A stretch of DNA of 64,000 bases, taken from contig CP114492.1 of NCBI GenBank assembly GCA_027186245.1, forward strand, positions 503,501 to 567,500, in the 5' to 3' direction. Position 1 is the first letter of the stretch. Every line of letters starts with the position of its first letter. Shown here piece after piece: positions 22,957 to 35,262 of the stretch. The position numbers and the translations under genes are program-made. This stretch comes from Coriaria nepalensis (taxonomy: Eukaryota; Streptophyta; Magnoliopsida; Cucurbitales; Coriariaceae). Below the pieces are notes generated by a model. It was not told the DNA's origin. It made no database searches and saw nothing but the letters and a program-made list of their open reading frames with translations.

Positions 22957-25900
22957 ATGGAATATTGCAGCATATTTGTATTCATATGGATCAAAGTAAT
23001 AATATGTATATAATATAATAATTAAAATAATAATTATTGTCTTTATCATGATCATTTTGACACTAATCCTGGAAATTTCTATTTTGTTGACCAAGATTAA
23101 ATTACATTCTGGGTTTTGTTTTGTTCTTATCGGTTTCAACAAAGTGTGTCAAAAAAGTATACTCGTTATGAACTTTTAGTCTTATCAATTGTCCAAAATC
23201 AAAAGTATAGTGTAAAATTTGGGATATTTTTAAAAAAATTATATAATTTCTTTTAGATTAAAAATTATTATAATAATTATGTAAAAAAATAATTTTATTT
23301 TATATCTTTCATAAAAATATAATAAAATATATTTTTAATATATTCTTAAATTTCAAAAAATATATATAATATTATAATTATTTAAAATCTTATGAGATTT
23401 TAAACTACTATTTCTCCTACTATACATCCACTTACTTGAGCAATTAATTAGTCATTTATTAACATTAAATTAATAAATAATTGCTTATTAAATTATGTAT
23501 AAACTAACTCCACTAATTAATTAATCTTTGTTAAATTTTTGAGTGGATCTAATCTATTTACCACCTTTACCTATACACTAACATAGAAGCTTAATTTATG
23601 TCGTATGTCTTTTTCAAAGGAAAACCATTACGTTACAAAACTATAGTTTTAATTGAAATTGATCACTATAAAATTTTCAAGTAAAACGTTAGATACGTAT
23701 TGAAACAGACAAAACATGTAACATAAATATATATATATATATATATATATAATAAGTTAGAACACCAAGCAAGATGGGACAAAGTTTGATTACTTCCTTG
23801 TCTAGAAACCTTAAAACAACAATGCTCTTATGGGAAATTACTAAAAACAACATCTTGGTCAAGTCAACTCCTGACACTCATATATACAAATATCTTGATC
23901 AAATTTGACCCTGCATTAACCTATAGAGTTATACCATCCACAATCAAAAAAGCTGCTTAAAAAGAGTTATACCTTTTTTTTTTTGCCTTTCACTATAGAA
24001 ATTGGGGTTGAATAATCATATACGTACGAAGATATTCTCGTTCCATCGTTTAAGAGTTCGACAAGGCTAAAGTAATAGCACATGTTATGGATCGATCTCT
24101 TCGTATCCATATTTGATCATGGAGTAGACAATACCAATTAAAGATGTAATTCAAAGCAATTGAATATTATGAAGATTGTTGTACAAAGGATGTCGACATG
24201 GTTATGTGCATCACGTATTATCATAACTACTAATTTTATTTTCATAATACGCGAATGAATTCTAACATTGGACCCTTTAGATTCCCTTGCACAAAATGCT
24301 TTATGTATTATATATATATATATATAGATTGATCATTGCTTGCATTCTCGGGATTCCTTACTAGTAGCCAGGATTTGGTGCACAAAACCCAATTACCAGC
24401 TACAAGATTCGATGCATAAAGCTATTCAGCTCAAGTCGCTATAGTGCTGTTCTTTATTTTGTGTTGGTCAATGCCATGGTGCTGTTTTCTTTTTATAACT
24501 TTGGACTTCAGTAAATTGAACAAAAAAAGTTACAGCATGTTTATGATTTCTTTCTATCCTTCCAAATCAAGAAGTTAACTAAGAATAAAACCATATCTCA
24601 AACGATCTCATGGGACGGCGTAGCTCCTCTCAAATTGAGTATTGATTGAGGAGTTTCTGGTCGGTATAAAACTCGCGATATATGTGAAGACTCTATATAT
24701 ACTTTAAAGAAAGTTATATCATACATTATAAGAAGAGGTGGACTTGTTTTTTTTTTTTTTTTTCTCCCTTCCTTTTTGGGTCTAAATTGCCTTTTATTCG
24801 ATATGAAGATAACATAAAGTTATCAGGAGCAATTCATACTTTTGATCAAGGATTTTCAAGGTGAAGAACCAAAAACATGATACCACCATATGCACACTTA
24901 AGACGGATTTTTAAGATGCTTGATAGTCTATATCAATTTTGTCGAGTGTTCTATTTTAATGTTTTAGAGAGAATTATGGGTATGGAACTATTTTTCTTGA
25001 AGTCCACTTTGTTTGAAAGTTTAAGATTTATTTATTTTTAAGAGATAAATCAAAATCTTAGATCTAATTATGATGCAATTTAGATATATAATCATGATAC
25101 GAAATTTAGTTTAAATTTGGGTTTGAAATTGAAAGAGAAATGCATTAGGAGAAGCGAAAGAGGTTTCTTGTCTGTCCAAATGGATGGTCTACTTCCCTTT
25201 GTGCATGGTCTTCTTACACGTCCTTTTAGGTGAGAAATGATGTGCTTTTTAAGAGCACTATAGACATCCACTTTTTCAACCAAAAAAAAAAAAAAAACCA
25301 AAAGACACCCACTTTGATTGACCCAAAAAAAGAACACCACTTTTGTGCATGGGGTTTTGTTTTGGATGTTGTAACTAGTGGAGATGATCTATTCATACGA
25401 CAATGTAGTGTGAAGATGTAAACTTGAGTGATTATGTTTCCCTTTTGCATTCTTCTTTTCTCCCCTCTTCCTACTCGACCTTATTATTTTGGTGATTCAC
25501 ATTAGTCGAATTATGATGCTCCTATTGCTTTTTAAAAAAAAAATCTATATGGCCTTTTATAGTTCTAAAGCTCATTATACATTGGTTAATATGGTGACCT
25601 AGATGAAGGCCCAAAACCTCCCTTGAGTCTATTTTGATATCCTTACAGAAGAAGCTAAACGGCCCCGAAATTGCCGATTATCTGCTTTTCACTATACGCA
25701 TTTGACAGCTCGTATCAATCCAAATCTTGAGTGAGTCATATCAATTTGATTCAGCATAATGCTTATAGATTAGGGTAAAAAATAAAAGGACAATTTCAAC
25801 CGGAGTACATAAAATCCCATATGCCCCCCCCCCCCAATTACAAAAACAAAAAATGAGTTCCTCAAACACAAAAAAGCCCTAAAAGAAATTTTTGTCATCA

Positions 25901-26026
25901 AAATACTTGAGGACTCACATTTTGATGGCATATACAAGAGAAAAAAAAACCGGCATTCGACATTCATCCATACTTCCTAATCTAGCCCTGAATCTATCAG
26001 CAATAAACAAAGAGAGAGGGACCGAG
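21755..26026. other. Long intergenic region with simple repeats
   Basis: The first 700 bp is probably the leader/promoter of the leftward PLP-fold gene and holds (CT)n then (CA)n at 22341-22399. Beyond come (TTTA)n/(TCTA)n at 22530-22580, (AAT)n near 22931-22957, (TA)n at 23728-23750 and 24310-24326, and a C-run at 25826-25836. The rest is AT-rich. No domain-bearing frame, tRNA or TE end was recognised. Confidence 0.65.
22341..22399. repeat. (CT)n-(CA)n compound microsatellite
   Basis: About 20 CT units run directly into about seven CA units, some 590 bp upstream of the PLP-fold gene's start. Read on that gene's strand it is a (GA)n-type tract, common in plant 5' leaders. Confidence 0.92.
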
Positions 26027-28320
26027 TTAGGAAACTAAATTCATCGGGGTCAAAGCTTTCATATTGTGTCCATCTGCTCTTCCACGTCTCTGCCTCAATC
26101 TTCCTGCTATACTATCTGGACTTGGCTCCACAACAAGACCCGCCTTCTTCCCTTTTCGACTTTGCTCCAATCCCTGCTTCTCTTTCCCCTCTCCACTACT
26201 TTCAGAACTAGAAATGTTGATGCATAAAGTAGTAGCAGCAGCAGTAGTCTTCTTGAAATCCGAAACAATCTTTTTGACTTCTCCCTTTAACTCATCATCA
26301 GTTCCATCAAGTTCATTGCTCTTTCTGCGTCTCGGCCTTAACCTTTCAGCAATACTATTGTTATTATTTTCAGAAACTTCCAAAGCTTTCTCATTAACAA
26401 TCTCACCATGATTTTCATATCTTTGCTTCTTCAATTGCCCAGAAGGAGAGATAGGATCTGTGTTTGGTCTTCCGGTTAAATCATTTTCGGAATCGGGTCT
26501 CACGCTTGAAAAGGAGAATGATCTCTTAACAGAAACTTGATTATCATTATTAGTCTCAGGATCAACAGCTTTTCCATCTTCAGACTGATGATCATGTTTA
26601 ACATTTGGAGATGATCCTAAAGGAATTGATTCCATATCAGTAAGAAGAGACCTCTTTGTAGAAGTCTGATTAGATTCTTTTGAACTTGGTTCTGAACGAT
26701 TAGCTAGCATGAGATAATGTGCAACTGACTTATAGCCCATGCGTGATATCTGGATAGAAAATATACATGTTTGATAAATAAGCATGGAGAAGATAAAATA
26801 CACAAAGGGAAACTTGATCAAGGAAGATCAGACCTTCCTATAAAGAGGTCCAGTTGGAGCCCATCCTTTTGCATTCCGGCATAAACTGCAGTTGCAGATT
26901 CCACGACAAACAGGGCATATCCAGTTTGGATCCTCTACGGCTTCAAGGACATGCTCCCCATATCTATATGTAAGAAGGGAACGAAAGAAAAGAAGTTAGC
27001 TCAGAAAGGGATGAAGATAGACAAGAAAAGTATATACAAAACGTATGCATAAATATATAAGTGCATGTATGTATGATAAATGATAGTCTCATGTGAGTAC
27101 CATTTATCATTACTAATGTAAACTAATAATGCTTCTACTGTGGCAGATATTACTATAAATAGACCATAACTCAAGCCTATCATAGGCTAATTTTGATGTT
27201 CTTTGGTAAAAGTTTATCCTTTGTTCCAAAACAGTACTATAATTTACTTCTTGGTCCTAGTTCTGTCAATGGGTAAGCAATAATTTTCCAACAACGGTGG
27301 AATGTAAATTTTACCGCATGCGATGTAAGTTTTTTTTAGCGTTATCCAATTAGGAAACTTAAAAAATCATCCCTCTCTCTTATGAATATGAAAATTTATA
27401 TTTTCTTCTATCCAAATTTCACAATTTATGCCTTAAGAAGTCCACTTTATAAGCCCAAACCCATTCCTAGCAAGGAAAGAAAGCCAGTTAATCAGAATAC
27501 CCATACCCCAAATTGCCCTTTAAAGAACATACCTCATATACAGACAGTCACCACAGAATTGCCCTTGCACCATATTGCATCTACTACACTGAGTCCTATG
27601 GCCAAGAGTCTTCTGCCTGTTTAAAAAAAAAACCATTCCATCTAATGAAAAATCTCAACTTCCACAGCTATTAGCATACAAATTCAAGGTCCAAGGCAAA
27701 AATATTTCAACGAACACTTCTATTATATGAAAAAGGCCCTAATTGTAGATTGTTAGAAGCAAGTAGACCTGCATTGATGGCAAGTCTTGCCCTTTATCGG
27801 ATCATAAATTCTCTTCCCGTCTTTTCCAATACCATCCACAAACAGCTCCCATGTCTTGTCAGTGCTTCCTAAAAGCTTCTTATGCTCTTCTGTGTAAATC
27901 TCTGGCCTCGAACCCTCTTCCAGAAAAACATAATCAACTTTCAAACAATTCTCCTTCTTCTCCCTTTTCGGTTCACAGTAACTTATTTGTGTCACATTCT
28001 GCAACCTAAAAAGTAAGCAAATTAAAAGGTTATAAAACAGCCCCATTTCAAACCCTAATAAGAAAATGATTCCAATACCTGGAAGATCGACGAATGGGTC
28101 CGGGAGTGGGACCCACATGGGTTTGAGGGGGTGTTTTGAGCAGGTTTCTACGTCTGCCATCAGTAGGAGGAGAAGAAGAGGACTTGAGCTTGAGGGAGAG
28201 TTCAACGATTCCGAGCTTTTCCATTCTTTTGAGATTTTCTTTGATTCTTTCTTCTCTGGACTGCTCGTAAACAGAGATTTTCTGGGTGGTGGGTAGGATT
28301 TTAGGGTGTTCATTTTCCAT
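26027..28320 (-). CDS. CDCA7-like 4CXXC_R1 zinc-finger protein
   Basis: Five exons: 28320..28079, 28005..27769, 27616..27533, 26963..26834, 26749..26027; GT-AG, phases consistent, 471 residues. Seen: an N-terminal basic helix (SREERIKENLKRMEKLGI), RRSSRLQNVTQISY, then the Cys-rich domain that spans exons 2-4: KTCHQCRQKTLGHRTQCSRC, GQFCGDCLYMRYGEHV, WICPVCRGICNCSLCR, ending GWAPTGPLYRKISRMGYKSV. The tail is Ser/Lys-rich with repeated RLRPRR/RLRQRR motifs. Known: this is the zf-4CXXC_R1 domain of CDCA7, which in animals works with the remodeller HELLS. Plant CDCA7 homologues have been linked to DDM1 and DNA methylation. Inference: nuclear chromatin factor for maintenance of DNA methylation. All CXXC pairs expected by eye are present. 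Confidence 0.9.
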
Positions 28321-29341
28321 TTGGGTGCGGTGGGTTTAAGGTTTGCACAAGAAATTTCTTGGTATGTTCGGCCTCTCTCAAACTCTCTCTCCGACTCTCT
28401 GTCTTGATGGAACCAAGTCCTTTTATTTGAACTCCCAACGGCTAATTTATGCAGCCCATGATAAGGTTTTCGGTTTTTGTTTTTTTTTTTGGAGAAATTT
28501 GAAGGAGGAGATTAGCGATTTTGAGGTCTCATTTAAAATAATATTTCTTTTTCAATTTGTAAAATTCTACCCAAACTTACACTTAATTTATAAATTCTAC
28601 CCCAAATTTGAAAAAATGCAATAAAATTCTCTTTTACATGGCACATGACAATTCCATCACAGTCAGATCACACCCACATGACCTTGGACACCCTTAATAA
28701 GTGAAGTTTAATAAGATAAAACGTTCTTAGGAAATTTGGGCCATGCTCGGTAACGCATCCGGAAAGTTTTTATTTATTTATTTTAATTATCTTTTGAAAA
28801 TTGCCGATAAAACTATTTAGTTCGTTTTTATGTCATAAAGATTGATTATTAAAATTTGATACGTAGATAATGAATGGCCTCAAATTAAGTAGCTAGTTAC
28901 AATCAAAAGAAAAAGTTGCTAATTGCTTCAACATGCTAACTTACAATTTCTTATGAGCCATCAACGTTCTAGACACTAGGTACTAATATACATCATCAAG
29001 ATCACTTTTTTTTTTTCTATTTCTTTTTTAAATCCTCCAATTTTTTTGACCCTCATGCCATGCATGCACTTGTTTATTGAGAAAGCAAAATCTACAAGTA
29101 AAAACAAACACAAGTTGGAGAAAATTTTGCACCATTGTTTTGTTAGCTAACCTACCATAAGGAAAAACCATTCATCAACTTTGGTCTCAAACTTTCCTTT
29201 ACATAATCTAAAAGGGTCAAACCAAATGCAAATCAAACTTTCATGTTTTCACCCTCCTATGGCTTCCTCTTTTACTTATATACTATTTCTCACAAGCCAT
29301 CAATTTCATAGCCATTAACTTTCTTCCAAAACTTCAGAACA
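28321..29341. other. Divergent intergenic region between CDCA7-like and GDSL genes
   Basis: About 1 kb, head-to-head. No gene seen; AT-rich with poly-T tracts. It must hold both promoters. A TATATACTAT motif near 29277 lies about 65 bp before the GDSL ATG and could be its TATA box. Confidence 0.5.
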
Positions 29342-31004
29342 ATGGCCACAAAATCCTATAGAGCTATGGCCTTTCTTCTTCTCTTTTTTATGAGTTTTAG
29401 CTATATGGGTGTTACTAATGGTGCCAATGATGAAGTTCAAGGGGCTTCTTTTATCTTTGGAGATTCGCTTGTTGATGCTGGAAACAACAACTATTTACCA
29501 ACATTGTCTAAGGCTAATATCGCTCCGAATGGGATTGATTTTAAATCCTCGGGTGGTAATCCGACCGGTCGGTTTACAAACGGAAGAACTATTGGCGATA
29601 TCGTAGGTAATTAATTAGCTTAATTTTCGTCTTTCCATGAACTCAGTTGCTAAAACCTATAGTAATCTTGTTCCAATCCCTATCTCAAATTGTTATGTTT
29701 TATCTCAAATTCGCTCGACCCGATTCACAAGTTCTCCTGGTTTGAATAGATGTTTCAATTTCTTTTTTCGCTTAGGGGACGAATTGAGAATTCCAAACTA
29801 TGCAGTCCCATTTCTGGCCCCAAATTCAACCGGGAAAGCAATACTATATGGTGTAAACTATGCATCTGGAGGAGGAGGCATTTTGAATGCAACTGGAAGA
29901 ATATTTGTAAGTGCCTTTAACTCTACTCATGCATTGCACTTTTGCTCCTTATCAATCTTCTTTTTTATGTATTTATATTTTTATGTGTATCATCATCCCA
30001 TTCCCGGTACTTTCGGGGTTGGTTATATGTGTCTGAGCTGTGCGGATAATTTTATGTATATATGAAGAAGTATTATGTACTTTTTTTTTCTCTCCTCAGG
30101 TCAATAGGCTTGGAATGGATATTCAGGTTGATTATTTCAATATTACCAGAAAACAATTTGATAAGTTATTGGGTCCATCCAAGGCGAGAGATTATCTTAT
30201 GAGAAAGTCAATCTTCTCCATAACAATTGGAGCCAATGATTTCTTAAACAACTATCTCCTCCCTGTCCTCTCAGTCGGAGCTCGGATTTCTCAAACCCCG
30301 GATGCTTTTGTCGACGATATGATCAGCCATCTAAGAAACCAATTAACAGTACGTAACCAAAGAAAAATTAAAAATCACTCCAAAAGCTTTAATTTTCTAT
30401 GACAACCTCTTTTTTTTTTTTTGGCGGGCCAGAGAATTTACCGACTGGATGCTCGGAAATTTGTGATCGGGAATGTGGGTCCCATAGGTTGCATACCTTA
30501 TCAGAAGACAATAAACCAACTGAATGAAGACCAGTGTGTAGATTTAGCCAATAAGCTTGCACTTCAATACAATGGTAGACTCAAGGACTTGCTGACTGAG
30601 CTAAATGACAACCTCCCTGGCTCCACCTTTGTCTATGCCAACGTCTATGATCTTGTCATGGAACTCATCACAAACTATAACAAATACGGTTAAGTACCCG
30701 AAAAAGAAGAAGAAAAAAAGAAAGAAACTTTTCTTTTATGGCAAGATGATAAGACCCTTTTTTTTTTCCTTCGAATGCAGGGTTTAGCACAGCAAGTAGA
30801 GCATGTTGTGGGAATGGGGGTCAATTTGCCGGGATAATACCATGTGGGCCCCAATCGAGCCTTTGCACTGATCGATCAGGGCATGTGTTTTGGGACCCAT
30901 ATCATCCAAGTGAGGCAGCTAATCTTATCATTGCCAAACAGTTACTTGATGGAGATAAGAAGTATATTTCTCCGGTCAATCTTAGACAGCTTAGAGATCT
31001 CTAG
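29342..31004 (+). CDS. GDSL esterase/lipase, secreted
   Basis: Five exons: 29342..29606, 29776..29906, 30100..30348, 30433..30688, 30781..31004; GT-AG, in phase, 374 residues. Seen: an N-terminal signal peptide (AMAFLLLFFMSFSYMGVTNG); block I FIFGDSLVDAGNNNYL with the nucleophile Ser42; a Gly-rich block NYASGGGGI; block III TIGANDFLNNYL; GNVGPIGCIPYQ; ACCGNGGQFAG; and block V DPYHPSEAAN with the Asp/His pair. The length is normal for plant SGNH/GDSL lipases. Known: these are extracellular or wall-associated hydrolases of acyl esters, some acting on cutin or wax precursors or wall polymers. The actual substrate is not predictable. All catalytic blocks look intact. Confidence 0.92.
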
Positions 31005-31169
31005 TTTATTGTAAAAGAAAGAGAGCTTATGGGCTTTTCCAAACGTGGTGTTTGTCTGTCTGCTTAACATACTACATTCGATCTTGATCTCTTGTTTTCT
31101 TCATATAAATTTTTAAGATATTCATGATTAAAAGAATTCATCTACTTCTACGATCATGTTACCTCTTAG

Positions 31170-33210
31170 CCTTAGAGCTTCATCTCTTGCTTCATCAACG
31201 TCGAGATTAGAGTGGACCCCACATGAAAATGTCCTCCTACTAAGCCCCGCCTTCTTGTCCAATTTCAAATCTGTAATTTTCTTCCTCATTTCCAAAACCC
31301 CTTCCCATTTCCGGATCCTATGCCTTCTTCATCCAATTCCAAAACCTTCTCTGCCGCAAAATCTCCTATGCTCAGTTTTTTCTAAATCACACAAGAACTT
31401 AACAAAGTTCTCCATAGCTCCACATTGTCCGTAAAAGACGAGGTCGTCTCTTGAGCTTCTTCAATAAGCCCGGCCCCCTACTTAACAAACTCACCATACA
31501 AGAATAGTGCTTAGGCCCGGGTTTGACATCATATTCCTTCAAGTAGTCCCACAAGTACTTCCCCATTTCAACCGATCCACTTGCAAGCGGATAACAAGGA
31601 AAGAAACGTAATGTGATCGAGTTTAAGACCGTGGGCTTGAACCTCGAAAAAGAGCTTCATTGCTTGGTCAATATTTCCATGGTGACTATACCCCTCCTAG
31701 CATAGAATTCCAACATTTTAAATCAGAGTCTGAGACTTCCGAAAGTAACGAATAAGCACCTGTAAGGTTCCCATTTTTCGCATACATATCTACCAAACTT
31801 CCACAAACCGACATTTCAAAATCGTATCCGGTTTTTCTAGCTTGAGAATGAATCATCTCACTTTGTCTTAAAATTACAAGATCAGCACAAACACTCAATG
31901 CTCCACTAATCGAAAAAACTGTCAATTTAATGACCTTCTCTACACATTTCATGAAAGAACTTGATCGCACTTTCACCCCCATTATTTTGACCCATTCTAG
32001 CATGACCCGTAATCATTTCGGTCCAAAGAACCACATCCTTCTCGAAAATCGAATAAAACACCTTCTCTGCTTCTTCTGCTTCACAGCTTTTGAAATACAT
32101 GGACACAAAAACACTACCCACGTAAACCCTCCCATCAAATCCAGCCTTTATGACTTGAGCATGGAAGGGTTTTCCCGTAAATTCGGAGTTACTCACTAGT
32201 TGAAGAAATAATACTTCCAAAAGTATATACACTCATCAAATCCAGCCTTTTGAAAGTTGCTCACTGGCTTATGAACTGCTCTTCTACACAACATGATAAA
32301 TAGAATCATAGCATCCTCTACATTTCCATTCTCAGAAAACCCGGTAATAATCGTATTCCATGAAACCAAATCTGGGTTTTCCATCCTTATAAAGATTTGA
32401 TTTGCCGTTTCAATATTACCACAATTGCAATACATGTCAAGAAGAGCATTTTGCAAAGCTAAATCCGATATAGGGTTTGAAACAATTATTCGGGCATGAA
32501 TGAGCTGCCCAGAGTGATAATCTCTTATTCTGCTAAATGCATTTAAAACCATAGAATATGTGAATTGTGTAGGAACAACATTAGTTCTTAACATCCTGTT
32601 GAAGAAACGAGGAGCTTCTTCTATCCTGTCATGCTTTAAGTTGCCAAAAATCATAGAATTCCAAGAAATGGAATCTTTATAAAGCATCCATTCAAAGACT
32701 TTTCGGGCAGAGTCCAAATCCGAGCAATCTGAGTACATACCGAGGAGAGAGGTTTGACCACAAACATCGTTTAAGAATCCAAACTTCACCATTTTGGCAT
32801 GAACCAAAGAGCCTAAGATCCTGTCTTCAAGCAAAGAAGAAGTTGTTATAAGCTCGTGAAAATTGAACCATTTGGCCTATGAGACTGAAGCTCCATTCTA
32901 GCAAGAAGCTCAAATGCCATGTAAGCATTGTCTGGAGCTCGGGAATGGGCTGAAATGAGTGCTTTGAAAGAGACAAGATTTCTTTAGGGCATTGATCGAA
33001 CAATTTGTGGCGGAAGTCAAGCAGCCGGATCTAGCATACATATGATGATGCTGTTGAATGGATATGGTGTAAGTGAGTCGGGTGATATGGTTGTTAGGAT
33101 GAGAGCGTGGAGTTGACGAGCCGCCTTGAGTGAGGATGCGGAGAGGCATTTTTGTATGAGGACTGCTACGAAAGTTGTCTCGAATAACGGTGGCATGTAT
33201 GAAATAATAC
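31170..33210 (-). pseudogene. PPR (PLS/E class) pseudogene
   Basis: Seen: consecutive pentatricopeptide motifs on the minus strand in several frames. 33210-32880 carries MYARSGCLTSAT and FKALISAHSRAPDNAYMAFE with stops; 32834-32230 is the longest intact part (RKVFEWMLYKDSISWNSMIF, NALLDMYCNCGNIETANQIF, DLVSWNTIITGFSENGNVED); 32232-31686 continues with KVFYSIFEKDVVLWTEMITG and LVDMYAKNGNLTGAYSLL; 31440-31170 has a broken E-domain (DFAAEKVLELDEEG and GVLEMRKKITDLKLDKKAGL). At least four frame changes and several stops separate these, and the motifs between about 31440 and 31690 are missing or scrambled. Known: intact relatives are organelle RNA-binding proteins for editing or processing. No single frame could give a working array. 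Confidence 0.86.
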
Positions 33211-33429
33211 AAAAGAAAAAACTGTTAAATTTACCCGCCTAAATGTGTTGTAGAGGAAAATAGCATTTGCCTCCCGCCAAGTTTGATCAATATCAGAAAC
33301 GCCCTCAGCAAAGGAGAAATGATTGTTGTTCTTTCAATATAGTCCCCCTTAGTACTCACTTTCATACGCACCTCGCCGATCGCCGTCGAACGGAGAGAAG
33401 ATTCACTTTCCGGCGCCAAGCAGAAGAAT

Positions 33430-33657
33430 GTCTAGTCATAGTACAGAGTGCTCGAAACTCTGCCGTCTAATCGATCCCTCCCTCCGCTCATTTACGGTTT
33501 GGATTTTCATTATCTTACTTTTTAGGGTTATTCTCCAGAAATTGCTCTTTTTTTCTTACAATTCGATGTATCTATCTATACCCTGAAGGAAGAAGAAGAA
33601 ATCGTTCTGAAAAGCAAAGAGAAAGAGAAAGATATTCTGGTTGCACTCTCTCAGGTT

Positions 33658-33692
<35 letters not shown>

Positions 33693-33960
33693 CTTCAGGT
33701 TCTTGCTACTTTTGAAATGCTTGCTAAATTTTGATTACAGTTTGAATTAAAAGGCATAAATTTCGTACCTTGTTCTCTTTAGGCCATCGCTGAAGTTCGG
33801 CTCCGGTTGACTTCTACCTTGATTACAACTCTGATATATGTTGGCTTTTGGATTCAATTGTGTTGTGATAAGTCAGTTGATTCTCAATTCTTGCTCAACT
33901 TTCTGAATTGTTCATGTAACATGTTAACTCACAAAGATAGGTCAATGCTTTGCAATTCCT
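33430..33960 (+). other. Possible orphan exons of an unrecognised small gene
   Basis: Seen: an ATG at about 33430 opens a 53-codon frame (MSSHSTECSKLCRLIDPS, then a hydrophobic stretch). In a different frame, LKEEEEIVLKSKEKEKDILV plus ALSQ ends at a GTTATA donor near 33654, and after a TTCTCTTTAG acceptor (33783) the next exon continues in phase with AIAEVRLRLTSTLITTLIYV and GFWIQL. A charged helix joined in phase across an intron to a hydrophobic helix looks coding, but the frames before it do not join cleanly. It may be a small coiled-coil/membrane gene with an exon I missed, or a decayed fragment. No family recognised. A (CT)n tract (about 33663-33690) lies in the putative intron. Confidence 0.3.
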
Positions 33961-35262
33961 AGATCATGTTTATTTATGACTTGGCCTAGTGTTTTTTTAC
34001 ATTTTCTGACCATGTCATCTACTTTTGCTGCCTGCAGTTCAACAAGAAATGACTATTTTTTTGTAAAAATGTTTTGTTTCTAAATATTTTGCAAGCTGCC
34101 CACTTGTTTTAACATTATTTCTATACTTTTTTATGACCAGTTTGCTTATGGAAGTGGTTTGTTTGTTCTGGGTGCCCAAATTACAATTACTCCTCTTCCT
34201 CCTATCTATTTGATGTTTTTCCTTGAGTCCTCTTTTGCAAGGTTTACTATGGCACTCATTGAGGGAGAGAATTTGTGACCGTTCACTTTGACATCTTATG
34301 TCAAAAAGGGGGAGAAACAAGTTGTCTTGTTGCAACATCTAGATAATATTGATATTTTGCCATCTGTGGGGGAGTGAAGTTTTTTTATATATACATGTCT
34401 TGTTGCAACAAAGGGGAAGATTGTGAAGTCTTGGTTTTTGTCATCTCATGGCACTTTTCTGATAGATGGCAGGTTTTGGAAATAAGGAAATCAAGTGAAT
34501 ACAATAAATTACGGCAATCATAAAAATATAGTTTTTATTTATTTAAGTCAATTGATATTATTTATATTCCGATACTTTATCAATTTGTTTAATCTCTATA
34601 CATGTAGCTTCTTGAACTAGGTGAATACTGAACCGGGTTAATGCGTCATACTTTACTCTTTTGTGACCACAATCGTATAACCTATGTAATAATCACTCAA
34701 ATATCACGACTCTCTCCAGCAGCGTAACAAAATAAAATTTTAATTGAACATATTAATCAACTATTTTGGTCACATCTTTCATCGTTTCATACAATGCCAC
34801 CGAGGTGCTTCTAAGACGGCGAGTGATATATAATATAATTTTCATACCAATGATGATGAATTTCTGAATACCAATTGATTCTGGCAGTTTAGCAAGATTC
34901 CTAGAATCTTTGTTCCGGGCAAGAAAAATGATGTCCCTTGAGGCTTTAGTACGGAGACAAGATGCCCTCCTAGAAATATAAGATCCCACCATTGTCAAAC
35001 AAGTTTCCATTTTCTTCTGTTAATTTTTTTTTTTTTTTTCATTGTCCTTTGAACTACCTCTTCAGAATTGGTAAGAGTTGGTGGATAAAACTAGACTTTG
35101 GTTAGGCTTCCTAGTCTGAATTGATAACGAATGATGTTATAGCAAAATTGGACTGGAGTGTACAAATTTCAGAAGATGGGTCCCACCGATTAAACAGCTT
35201 TAGCTTGAAAATTCTGGTGCCCAATCAGCTGCATGTTATCTATCAGATTTTTATTAGAGCTT
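33961..35262. other. Intergenic; possible degraded retroelement trace
   Basis: Bases 34295-34440 carry GTCAAAAAGGGGGAGAAA, GTGGGGGAGTGAAG and GGGGAAGATTGTGAAGTC. Plant copia elements and their gene-capturing relatives often show AAAAGGGGGAGATTGT next to the 3' LTR, so this may be a remnant, but no LTR pair or polymerase frame is visible. No other gene seen. Confidence 0.35.

Noticed and set aside
22867..23142. 91-codon frame in AT-rich spacer
   Set aside because: Ile/Tyr/Leu-rich translation of simple (AAT)n/(TA)n sequence.
26064..26411. Plus-strand frame opposite the CDCA7-like last exon
   Set aside because: Antisense shadow of a supported exon.
34753..35010. 85-codon minus-strand frame
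   Set aside because: No family match by eye, no splice partners; could be chance.
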